Assembly: GCA_028279555.1 (NCBI GenBank)
Contig: JANQNO010000006.1
Span: 243,837 to 307,836 of the forward strand
DNA from: Sphingorhabdus sp.
Lineage (GTDB): Bacteria > Pseudomonadota > Alphaproteobacteria > Sphingomonadales > Sphingomonadaceae
Direction of reading: 5' to 3'
Length of the DNA: 64,000 bases
Position 1 is the stretch's first letter. Each line of letters begins with the position of its first letter. Positions 18,299-26,755 of the stretch are shown piece after piece. Below the pieces are notes generated by a model. It saw only the letters and a program-made list of their open reading frames with translations, was not told the origin of the DNA and searched no databases. Both the position numbers and the translations under genes were made by a program.

Positions 18299-18355
18299 AA
18301 CAAAGCCGTTCACAGTGGCGCAGCCCGACTGCGGCAAGGGGCTGAGAATTCAGCT

Positions 18356-19756
18356 ATGAACGATCTGCTGAATTTGAGCCATGCTTTCCTCATCGAGCTG
18401 CTCATATTTAGCGGATTCTGGTTCCTTGTTGGGGCAATCGACGACCTTGTAATCGATGTCATCTGGTTCTTTCGAAAGATCTACCGGAAACTGCGTTTCT
18501 ACCGGAAGCGTCCTCCAATGGTTTCCGAGGAGTTTCCATCCCCCGATGCTCCGGGACTGCTGGCAATATTTGTACCCACCTGGCGCGAATCGAATGTGAT
18601 CAAACAAATGTTGACGAACTGCCTTGATTCGTGGCGGCATGGACGCTCCGAGTTTCGAATATATGTCGGCTGCTACGCCAATGATAGCGATGGCGCGCGC
18701 CAGATCATGCAGGCTGCACGGGGCTCGCACCAGATCGATCTCGTGTTGTGCAATCATGGCGGACCAACCAGCAAAGCCGATTGCCTGAACCGCCTCTGGG
18801 AAGCGTTGGTAAAGGACGAAATATCCTCAGGACACAAAGCGAAGGCGATCGTCCTTCATGATGCCGAAGATCTGGTTCACCGCGATGAGCTTAAGCTTTT
18901 TGACCGGCTGATAGAAGCGCATCCTGCTGTCCAGCTTCCGGTTTTGCCGCTGCCCGTGACTGGTTCGCCCTTCATCTCAAGCCACTATTGCGACGAATTT
19001 GCCGAGGCCCACAGCAAGACCTTGCCTGTTCGTGAGGCGCTGGGCACCCCTGTTCCGCTCGCCGGTGTCGCCTGCGCCATCGAACGCCGCCTGCTGGGTG
19101 AAATCGCTGTCAAGAACGGGCAACGCCCGTTCGACAATAGCAGCCTTACCGAAGATTATGAGCTGGGCATGAAAATTGGCGCTTTTGGTCAAGCGATCCT
19201 TGCGCGCGTCCGAGACGGCGATGGCCTACCCGTCGCAAGCCGCTCCTATTTTCCCGCGACGATCGAGACGGCAGTCAAACAGAAAAGCCGCTGGATGACC
19301 GGCATCGCGCTTGCCGGCTGGGACCGGTTGGGATGGCAGGGAGGATTGGCGCAAAAGTGGATGCTGCTGCGCGATCGCAAGGCAGTATTTGCAGCCATCA
19401 TCCTTTTCTGCGCCTATCTTTGCATCCTACTCTCCGGCATGTTGTCGATCGCGTGGCTGCTTGGCTGGTTTGAACCGCCGCCACTGCCCGATTATCTGCA
19501 TTGGCTGCTATGGGTCAATTTTGGTTTCCTGACCTGGCGCATGGCTGTCCGCGCGCTGTTTGTTGCCCGGCTGTATGGTTGGGCTCAGGGGTTACTCTCC
19601 ATCCCTCGTAGCGTTGTCGCAAACATCATTGCAATTATGGCCGCAAGGCGCGCCATATTCCTCTATTTGCGACATATCTTCGGAGCAAAACTCGGATGGG
19701 ACAAGACCGAGCACCGGCAGTTCCCCGAACGGCAAAGCGGAAAACCTGTTGTTTAG
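18356..19756 (+). CDS. NfrB-like membrane glycosyltransferase (GT2)
   Basis: 466 residues. An N-terminal membrane helix (LLIFSGFWFLVGAIDDLV) precedes a GT2 domain: VPTWRESNVI, VLHDAEDLVH (DxD-like site), LTEDYELGMK and the QxxRW-type motif KQKSRWMTG at about 305-313. Three or four helices follow at about 335-440. This is the layout of NfrB, the inner-membrane subunit of the phage N4 receptor/exopolysaccharide machinery, without NfrB's extra C-terminal cytoplasmic domain. It probably builds a surface polysaccharide with the outer-membrane partner encoded immediately downstream. Confidence 0.8.
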   Translation: MNDLLNLSHAFLIELLIFSGFWFLVGAIDDLVIDVIWFFRKIYRKLRFYRKRPPMVSEEFPSPDAPGLLAIFVPTWRESNVIKQMLTNCLDSWRHGRSEFRIYVGCYANDSDGARQIMQAARGSHQIDLVLCNHGGPTSKADCLNRLWEALVKDEISSGHKAKAIVLHDAEDLVHRDELKLFDRLIEAHPAVQLPVLPLPVTGSPFISSHYCDEFAEAHSKTLPVREALGTPVPLAGVACAIERRLLGEIAVKNGQRPFDNSSLTEDYELGMKIGAFGQAILARVRDGDGLPVASRSYFPATIETAVKQKSRWMTGIALAGWDRLGWQGGLAQKWMLLRDRKAVFAAIILFCAYLCILLSGMLSIAWLLGWFEPPPLPDYLHWLLWVNFGFLTWRMAVRALFVARLYGWAQGLLSIPRSVVANIIAIMAARRAIFLYLRHIFGAKLGWDKTEHRQFPERQSGKPVV

Positions 19757-19766
19757 GGGGAGGGCC

Positions 19767-20840
19767 TTGCTGGCCCCTTGTATGGTGATTGCCATCTGGA
19801 TCACCATACGCGCCGGCATGCATATCGGGATCGGAAATCCGACAGATTTGAATGCCGGCAAGCCGCAGATGGCAGCAACTGGAATCGAAAGGCACCGGTC
19901 AGATACAGCAGTTGGCTCGAATCGAAGTGTGTCGGCTACCGACCGGATTCCCAAGCTTGCACCTGGCGAGCAAATAGGAGCGCGACTTGCACGGAAGTCA
20001 GCCTCCTCTGCATTGTCGCTGCGTCAGAATGCCGAGCGGCCGCGGCAGGTGGCAGCCTCCCCAAAAAATTGGATCTTTGCAATCGAGCCCGAGTCCAAAA
20101 ACCTGGTTCAGCCAGCCGCCAAGCATCGAGCGGAGCCGGCAATACCCCCAATTGCGCAGCAGCCTTCGACCAGCAGCCAGACCAATAGTGCCAGGCGGTG
20201 GTCACTCTACGCCTATGGCTTTTGGCGGCAGGGCGAAGCCGCGAATGCGATTGCGCCCGCCGCGCAATATGGCGGGAGCCAGGCCGGATTGATTGGCAGC
20301 TACCGGCTGCAGGATAGTCCATATGCCCCGGCATTGTTCCTGCGCACCAGCAGCGGGCTCGAAGATACAAAACAAGCGGAAATCGCTGCAGGCTTGCGGT
20401 GGCGAGCGCTTCAACAATTACCGGTCGAAATATCGATCGAGCGACGCTTCCGCCGCGGCGCGGCTGATGCGGTTGCTGCCTATGTAGCAGGCGGGTGGAA
20501 TAGCATGCCCTTGCCTTACCGATTCAAGCTTTCCGGATATGGCCAGGCCGGCATATTGCGCGCCGACCAGGGTGCCAAAAAACTCAGCCATTTCTATGAT
20601 GGACAAATAAGGGCCGAGCGAAAAATCGCTCAGGTTGGCAAGGTCAAAATCATGGCAGGAGGCGGTGCTTGGGCGGGCGGACAACGGGGCGTTGACCGGC
20701 TTGATCTCGGGCCGACCGCATCCGTCGAACTCGGGCTCGCACAAACCAGTTTTCGCTTGAGCGCCGACTACCGTTTCCGCGCCGCCGGCAACGCTAGGCC
20801 CGGCTCTGGCCCCGCCATCACGTTATCCGCTGGCTATTGA
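19767..20840 (+). CDS. NfrA-like outer-membrane protein, short form
   Basis: 357 residues if begun at TTG 19767, directly after GGGGGAGGG at 19756-19764; the first ATG is 19782. A hydrophobic N-terminus (LLAPCMVIAIWITIRAG) precedes a low-complexity region of about 110 residues, then a beta-rich C-terminal domain with SLYAYGFWRQG, AAQYGGSQAGLIGSYRL, SGYGQAGIL, RLDLGPTASVEL and RFRAAGNARPGSGPAITL. That block matches the C-terminal domain of NfrA-like proteins following NfrB in sphingomonads. The TPR array expected in full NfrA is absent. Start after the glycosyltransferase stop is nearly overlapping, so the two are co-translated. Confidence 0.65.
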   Translation: MLAPCMVIAIWITIRAGMHIGIGNPTDLNAGKPQMAATGIERHRSDTAVGSNRSVSATDRIPKLAPGEQIGARLARKSASSALSLRQNAERPRQVAASPKNWIFAIEPESKNLVQPAAKHRAEPAIPPIAQQPSTSSQTNSARRWSLYAYGFWRQGEAANAIAPAAQYGGSQAGLIGSYRLQDSPYAPALFLRTSSGLEDTKQAEIAAGLRWRALQQLPVEISIERRFRRGAADAVAAYVAGGWNSMPLPYRFKLSGYGQAGILRADQGAKKLSHFYDGQIRAERKIAQVGKVKIMAGGGAWAGGQRGVDRLDLGPTASVELGLAQTSFRLSADYRFRAAGNARPGSGPAITLSAGY

Positions 20841-20846
20841 AGGGTG

Positions 20847-22982
20847 CTAGTTACCGTCAGCTTTTTCTTGTTCGGCCCCCAACTTGGCCTTGCTCGCAAC
20901 AAATGCGCGAATCGCCTCTGCATCCTGGGCTGAAAGAAATTTTGCAAAACCCACCATGCCGTTGTCTTTCAGCGAACCATCGATAACCACCGCTTTCCAG
21001 GCCTCGGCGTCCGACAGGTAGCCGGAACGCCGCAAATCGGGCAGTACGCCGCTGCCGATCGCGCCGCCGCTATGGCAAACACCGCAATTGGTCTCATAAA
21101 GTGCCATGCCCGCCTGGACAGTCGCAGGCGCGAATTCCTGTTCGACAATATTGAAAGGCGCATTTTCGATCGGCTCTATCTTGTAGGGCGCTTTACCGCC
21201 GAGCTTGAATACCAGAAGGCGGCCATTGGGCATCGGGCGCGGATTGTCGACAAAGGCAGAAGACAGTGGGTAGGCTCCGCCATAACCTGCCATCACCGCC
21301 ACATATTGCTCGCCATCGATTGTATAGCTGATCGGTGCAGCAATGATCCCGGTTCCCGCATCGAAAGACCACAACTTCTCACCCTTGTCGGCTGAGAATG
21401 CCGCAAATTCGCCTTTGGCATTGCCCTGAAACACCAGGTTTCCGGCGGTTGCCAGCACGCCGCCATTCCAAGGCCCGTCATACTGCACGCGCCATATCTC
21501 CTTCTGCGCCACCGGATCCCAGGCAATAAGTTGCCCTTTTAGCATGGCCCGCAGTGCCCTGAACTGTGCCGGATCCTCCGGGACACCGTTGGCCAGATAG
21601 TCCATGCCGATATTCCAGCCCCCTTCGCGCGGTTTGAAAGCCTTGTCGTCGGTATAGGCGAAGGGGACTTCCTGCGCTGGCAGATAAACCAGATTGGTTT
21701 TGGGGCTGTATGCCATGGGATGCCAGTTATGCGCGCCCAGCGCTGAAGGCAGCGCCAGAAAAGGACCATTTTCAAAGCGTGCATTGGGGGCCTCGACAGG
21801 GCGTCCGGTCGCAAGATCGACGCTGGTCGCCCAGGTTGTGGGGACGAAATTCCTGGCCGAGATGAGCTTCCCGTCCTTGCGATCGATGACATAGAAAAAC
21901 CCGTTCTTCGGTGCCTGCATCATCACCTTTCGCTGCGCGCCTTCTATCTCGAGGTCTGCCAGTATAATCGGCTGCGTCTGGGTAAAGTCCCATGTCTCGC
22001 CAGGCGTACCCTGATAGTGCCACTTATATTTGCCCGTTTCGGCATCGAGCGCGACAACCGAAGAGACGAAGAGATTGTCGCCCTTGCCCTGCGAACGAAT
22101 TTTATGATTCCAGGGCGAGCCATTGCCGACACCGATCAGCACCTGGTCATATTCCTGATCATAGACGATGGCATCCCAGACGGTGCCGCCACCGCCAAAT
22201 TCGCTCCAGTCGCCAGCCCATGTGGCGCGCATCTTCTCGATAACGTCGTCCGACGCAGCGCCGTCCGCCTTTGCGCCGGGACCCGGCGGTACAGTGTAAA
22301 AGCGCCAAGCCAGATCGCCGCTATCAGCATCATAGGCGCTGACATAGCCGCGCACGCCATATTCCGCGCCGCCATTTCCGATCAGCACCTTGCCCTTCAC
22401 CACGCGCGGCGCGCCGGTTATTGTGTATGGCTTGGACTGGTCGACGGTGACGGTGCTCCAGACCTCCTCGCCGCTGCCTGCGTCAAGCGCGATCAGGCGA
22501 CCGTCAAAAGCGCCGAAGAATACCTTGCCGTCATAGACAGCGACACCGCGGTTGACGATATCGCAGCATCCCTTGAAGGCTGTCTCGCCAGGCACTTCGG
22601 GATCATAGGACCATAGCTGCTCGCCGGTTTTTGCATCGAAGGCGAAGACCTTGCTCCAGGCCGTCGTCGTGTAGAGCACCCCATCGGCCACAATCGGCGT
22701 GGCTTCCTGCCCGCGATTGGTATCGAATTCCGCGCTCCATGCGAGCCCCAGATCGCCGACATTTTCCGCCGTTATCTGTTCGAGTTTGGCAAAGCGCTGC
22801 TCGTCATAGGTGCCGCCATGGGTGAGCCATTCGCCCGACGCCGTGTCAGCATTGGCAAGGCTTTCGGCCGTGACACTGGATGCAGAATTCTCGACCTTTT
22901 TGCAGGCCGCAATACCGCTGGCCAAAACTGCGGCGAGTATCAATCTGCCAAATGCATGCTGCCCTGCCATGAATCCGTGCAT
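20847..22982 (-). CDS. PQQ-dependent quinohemoprotein alcohol dehydrogenase
   Basis: 711 residues. Lipobox GIAAC (Cys27), so membrane-anchored in the periplasm. Eight-bladed propeller dehydrogenase domain to about residue 600 with the vicinal disulfide Cys139-Cys140 (FKGCCDIVNRG) and catalytic Asp332 in GETWDFTQTQ. Residue 334 is Thr, not the extra Asp that marks lanthanide enzymes, so a calcium type is likely. C-terminal cytochrome c domain: CGVCH at 633-637, axial Met about 676. Oxidises alcohols and passes electrons to the respiratory chain. GGGAGAGA precedes the ATG. No PQQ biosynthesis gene is in the window. Confidence 0.9.
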   Translation of the reverse strand: MHGFMAGQHAFGRLILAAVLASGIAACKKVENSASSVTAESLANADTASGEWLTHGGTYDEQRFAKLEQITAENVGDLGLAWSAEFDTNRGQEATPIVADGVLYTTTAWSKVFAFDAKTGEQLWSYDPEVPGETAFKGCCDIVNRGVAVYDGKVFFGAFDGRLIALDAGSGEEVWSTVTVDQSKPYTITGAPRVVKGKVLIGNGGAEYGVRGYVSAYDADSGDLAWRFYTVPPGPGAKADGAASDDVIEKMRATWAGDWSEFGGGGTVWDAIVYDQEYDQVLIGVGNGSPWNHKIRSQGKGDNLFVSSVVALDAETGKYKWHYQGTPGETWDFTQTQPIILADLEIEGAQRKVMMQAPKNGFFYVIDRKDGKLISARNFVPTTWATSVDLATGRPVEAPNARFENGPFLALPSALGAHNWHPMAYSPKTNLVYLPAQEVPFAYTDDKAFKPREGGWNIGMDYLANGVPEDPAQFRALRAMLKGQLIAWDPVAQKEIWRVQYDGPWNGGVLATAGNLVFQGNAKGEFAAFSADKGEKLWSFDAGTGIIAAPISYTIDGEQYVAVMAGYGGAYPLSSAFVDNPRPMPNGRLLVFKLGGKAPYKIEPIENAPFNIVEQEFAPATVQAGMALYETNCGVCHSGGAIGSGVLPDLRRSGYLSDAEAWKAVVIDGSLKDNGMVGFAKFLSAQDAEAIRAFVASKAKLGAEQEKADGN

Positions 22983-23121
22983 GGTCGTCTCTCCCCACTG
23001 GCCGAATTGACGGGCCGTTCTCTCACGCCCTTGTTGCAGTAGTTATTTGCGATAGTCCAGAGGCGGCTTGCGGTCACCAAGCAGCGATTGGACGCATAGT
23101 CTGGCTGCCACTTAGGTCATC

Positions 23122-23136
23122 TGACCGCAAAGTGAC
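23122..23136 (+). promoter_or_regulatory. Possible Pho box before ppk
   Basis: TGACCGCAAAGTGAC has two TGAC cores exactly 11 bases apart, the periodicity of PhoB binding sites, and another TGACAT follows at 23141. Plausible because ppk is a Pho-regulon gene in many bacteria; the match to consensus is weak. Confidence 0.3.
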
Positions 23137-23180
23137 ATATTGACATGCAAAAGCCAAAATGGTTGCTGTTCAGAGCTCCC

Positions 23181-25307
23181 ATGACGAAAAAGATCAGAAA
23201 ACCCAAAGCGCTTCACAAGCGCTACTTCAACCGCGAGCTTTCGTGGCTCAAATTCAACTGGCGCGTGCTCGAGGAGGCCGATAATCGATCTTACCCGCTG
23301 CTCGAGCGGCTTCGTTTCCTCTCGATATCAGGCAGCAATCTCGATGAATTTTTCATGGTCCGCGTCGCCGGCCTGATGGGACAGCAAAGTCGCGGTATCG
23401 ATGAACCCTCGGTCGATGGAAGAACACCGACCCAGCAGCTCAATGCGATCGCCAAGGATAGCGACGCGCTGATGGTCCGGCAGCAGAAAATCTGGGCCAA
23501 GCTGAAGCGGAAACTTGCCGCCAAGGATATCAAGGTGGTTGCGCTTTCCTCGGTCGGCAAAATCGCCATGAAACAGCTGGAGAAGCATTTCACCGAGCAA
23601 ATCCTACCGATGCTGACGCCGCAGGCGCTTGATCCCGCGCATCCCTTTCCCTTTATCCCCAATCTGGGGCGGAGCCTGATTTTTGACATGGAGCGGCAAG
23701 GCGACGGCCAAAGCGTTCGCCAGCTTGTGATGGTGCCACATTCAGTGCCGCGCTTTGTTCGCGTCCCCGGCAAGGGTAACCGTTTCCTGGCAACAGATGC
23801 GTTGATCAAACGCTTCGTCGGGCAGCTTTTCCCCAACCATAAACTACTCGCCGCCGGCAGTTTTCGTATCACCCGCGATAGCGATATCGAGGTTGCCGAA
23901 GAGGCCGAAGATCTGGTGCGTTATTTCCGCAGCGCAATCCAGCGCAGGCGGCGCGGCAGCGTCATCAGGCTGGAACTGGAAAATGGCCTGCCTGCGGAAC
24001 TTGAAACGCTGATCCGCGAAGGCCTGGGTTGCGGCCCGCATGTGATCACCGACACCGCGGCTTTCATTGGCATGGCGGATCTGGCCGAGCTTGTAGAGCT
24101 GGATTTCCCAGCGCTCAAATTTAGCGCCTTCGCGCCGCGCATGCCCGAGCGCATACGCGAACATGATGGTGATTGCTTTGCCGCCATCCGGCAGAAGGAT
24201 TTCATAATCCACCACCCCTATGAAAGTTTCGATGTGGTCCTCGATTTTGTCGAGCAGGCCGCACGCGATCCCGACGTGGTGGCGATCAAACAAACGCTCT
24301 ACCGTGCAGGTAAACAGTCGCAGATTATTCGCGCGCTATGCCGCGCCGCCGAAGATGGCAAGTCGGTCACCGCCGTTGTCGAGCTCAAGGCGCGTTTTGA
24401 CGAGGAGCAAAATTTGCTCTGGGCATCGCAGCTTGAAAATTCCGGGGTGCAGGTCGTCTATGGCTTTGTCGACATGAAGACGCACGCCAAGCTATCGATG
24501 GTGGTGCGCCGCGAAGACGGCCAACTCAGGAGCTACTGCCATTTCGGGACCGGCAACTATCATCCCATAACGGCGCGGATTTACACCGACTTCAGCTATT
24601 TCACGGCCAATCCCGATATTTGCCAGGATGCAGCACAGCTTTTCAACTACATTACCGGTTATATCAAGCCGCAGCGGCTCGACACGCTTTCAATGAGCCC
24701 GCTCTATATGCGCGAAGACATAATGCAGCTGATCGACGAAGAGATTGGCCACGCGAAGGAGGGCCGCCCGGCCGCGATCTGGGTCAAGCTCAACTCACTC
24801 GTCGATGACCGGATTATCGACAAGCTTTACGAGGCAAGTGAAACGGGGGTCGAGATTGACCTGCTGATCCGCGGCATCTGTTGTCTGCGCCCCGGCGTGC
24901 GCGGCATGTCCTCACGCATTCGAGTCCGCTCCGCCATTGGCCGCTTTCTCGAACATAGCCGGGCCTGGGCCTTCGGCGCGGGGCATGGCTTGCCGCATGA
25001 TGATGCGAAAGTATTCATTTCCTCGGCTGACTGGATGCAGCGCAATCTCGATCGGCGCGTCGAATATATGCTGCCGATTACCGATCCCACCGTGCACAGC
25101 CAGGTGCTCGATCAGGTATTGGTTGCAAATCTGCTCGACAATCAGCAAACATGGCATCTCAAGAGCGATGGCAGCTATGAACGCATCGCGGGAGGGGAGC
25201 GGCCATTCAACCTGCACCAGTATTTCATGCATAATCCGTCGCTATCAGGGCGCGGAGAGGCGCTGGCGGAACGCAGGGATGTGCCGGAACTGCGATTAAC
25301 GCGCTAA
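23181..25307 (+). CDS. ppk: Polyphosphate kinase 1
   Basis: 708 residues from ATG 23181; an ATG at 23145 would add 12 residues but sits right on the putative Pho box. Domain order as in Ppk1: N-terminal helical domain (RYFNRELSWLKFNWRVLEEA; LSISGSNLDEFFMVRVAGL), PPK head, and two phospholipase-D-like kinase domains. Catalytic histidines: the phosphorylated His in MKTHAKLSMVV and a second in FLEHSRAWAFG. Polymerises the terminal phosphate of ATP into polyphosphate. ppx follows after 23 bases, so synthesis and breakdown are encoded together. Confidence 0.95.
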   Translation: MTKKIRKPKALHKRYFNRELSWLKFNWRVLEEADNRSYPLLERLRFLSISGSNLDEFFMVRVAGLMGQQSRGIDEPSVDGRTPTQQLNAIAKDSDALMVRQQKIWAKLKRKLAAKDIKVVALSSVGKIAMKQLEKHFTEQILPMLTPQALDPAHPFPFIPNLGRSLIFDMERQGDGQSVRQLVMVPHSVPRFVRVPGKGNRFLATDALIKRFVGQLFPNHKLLAAGSFRITRDSDIEVAEEAEDLVRYFRSAIQRRRRGSVIRLELENGLPAELETLIREGLGCGPHVITDTAAFIGMADLAELVELDFPALKFSAFAPRMPERIREHDGDCFAAIRQKDFIIHHPYESFDVVLDFVEQAARDPDVVAIKQTLYRAGKQSQIIRALCRAAEDGKSVTAVVELKARFDEEQNLLWASQLENSGVQVVYGFVDMKTHAKLSMVVRREDGQLRSYCHFGTGNYHPITARIYTDFSYFTANPDICQDAAQLFNYITGYIKPQRLDTLSMSPLYMREDIMQLIDEEIGHAKEGRPAAIWVKLNSLVDDRIIDKLYEASETGVEIDLLIRGICCLRPGVRGMSSRIRVRSAIGRFLEHSRAWAFGAGHGLPHDDAKVFISSADWMQRNLDRRVEYMLPITDPTVHSQVLDQVLVANLLDNQQTWHLKSDGSYERIAGGERPFNLHQYFMHNPSLSGRGEALAERRDVPELRLTR

Positions 25308-25330
25308 CGGCAACGCAGCAGCGCCGCGCA

Positions 25331-26755
25331 GTGTTCGATATTGGTTCGAACAGCGTGCGCTTCGTCGCCTATGAAGGCCCCCCGCGGGCACCGATCCCGA
25401 TATATAACGAGAAATGGCCGATTTCGCTGGGGGACATTGTCCGCCATCATGGCGCGATCGATGACAAGTCGATGGCGCATCTGCTTGCCGGAATCGATCG
25501 CTTCATCTCACTTGCCAGCTACATGCAGGTGGGTACGATCAAGGCGGTGGCAACGGCCGCCATTCGCGAAGCCGAGAATGGCGGAGATTTTATCGGCGCT
25601 GCTGCCGACCGGGGACTGATGGTCGATCTTTTGAGCGGTGAGGAGGAGGCCTACGTCGCGGCGATGGGCGTGCTCACCTGTTATCCCGATGCCGAGGGTA
25701 TAGTCGCCGATTTGGGCGGCGGCAGCCTTGAAATTGCCCGCGTTTCAGGCGGCCAGGTTACAGGGGCAATGTCGCTTCCCTTCGGCACCGCCAAACTCAC
25801 GATATTGTCGAAATCGGAATGGCAGGATGTTGCGGAAAGGCTGAAAAGCGAACTGGGTGGCAGGGGTCCGGGCGGCACGCTCTATATGGTAGGCGGAACA
25901 TGGCGGGCGGTTGCCCATCTCCATCAATATGCGAATGCGCATCCGCTGCGAGTATTGTCGCGCTACCGGATCGCGCCGAAAGATATTCCCGGCCTGCTAG
26001 AGGATGTAAGCAACAGCGATCTAGCGGCCTCCAGCCCTACTGTTCCCACGCAGCGCATACCGCTGATGCCTGCGGCAACCCGGATGCTGGGCCTCCTCAA
26101 CGATATCATTCGCCCAAAACGAAACATGTCCTGCCCGCTGGGAATCCGCGAGGGTCTGCTGCTCGAAGAACTCGACAGCGAGGCTAGGGATGGAGACCCG
26201 CTGCTGGAAAGTGCGCGCTTTGCAGGGCAGCGGCTTTCGCGCGGGCGTTTTGATGGCGACCGGCTCTTCGATTGGATGCAGCCACTTTTTGAGGCGCTAG
26301 ACGAAAAAGATGATGCGCGGCTGCGCCATGCTGCCTGCCTGCTCGCCGACAGTGCCTGGCATATTCATCCCGACTATCGCTCTTCGCATGCACTGCAGAT
26401 CGGACTGGAAGGCAATTTTCTCGGTGCCGGCGGACGCGAACGCGCGATGATCGCGCGCGCATTGTGGTCGGCCTACGGCGACAGCAATAACAACCGCAAT
26501 ATCCTATCGCAGCTTGCCAAACGCAAGCCGCTCCGGCGGGCGGACAAATGGGGTCTGGCGATCCGCCTCGGCATGCGGATCGATGGCGGCACCGGCATGG
26601 CTCTCGATAATTGCCAGCTGCGCATCGATGGTGACCGGCTGCTGCTCGAAACGCCCAAGGGTGCCGAAGCGCTGCGCGGCGAAGCAATCGGGCACCGCCT
26701 GCAAAAGCTGGCGCGCGGTATCGGTAAGCAGGCGGTTTTTGCCGATCGCGGCTAA
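25331..26755 (+). CDS. ppx: Exopolyphosphatase (Ppx/GppA family)
   Basis: 474 residues. ASKHA-fold phosphate loops: DIGSNSVRF at the very N-terminus, ADLGGGSLEIARV, and GGTWRAVA; acidic IREAENG. The C-terminal HD-like helical domain includes LRHAACLLADSAWHIHPDYR. Hydrolyses terminal phosphate from polyphosphate, opposing ppk. The only conventional start codon is GTG 25331, which leaves just one residue before FDIGS and has no ribosome site; translation may depend on ppk. Its stop overlaps the stop of the convergent M24 gene by three bases (26753-26754 region). Confidence 0.9.
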   Translation: MFDIGSNSVRFVAYEGPPRAPIPIYNEKWPISLGDIVRHHGAIDDKSMAHLLAGIDRFISLASYMQVGTIKAVATAAIREAENGGDFIGAAADRGLMVDLLSGEEEAYVAAMGVLTCYPDAEGIVADLGGGSLEIARVSGGQVTGAMSLPFGTAKLTILSKSEWQDVAERLKSELGGRGPGGTLYMVGGTWRAVAHLHQYANAHPLRVLSRYRIAPKDIPGLLEDVSNSDLAASSPTVPTQRIPLMPAATRMLGLLNDIIRPKRNMSCPLGIREGLLLEELDSEARDGDPLLESARFAGQRLSRGRFDGDRLFDWMQPLFEALDEKDDARLRHAACLLADSAWHIHPDYRSSHALQIGLEGNFLGAGGRERAMIARALWSAYGDSNNNRNILSQLAKRKPLRRADKWGLAIRLGMRIDGGTGMALDNCQLRIDGDRLLLETPKGAEALRGEAIGHRLQKLARGIGKQAVFADRG

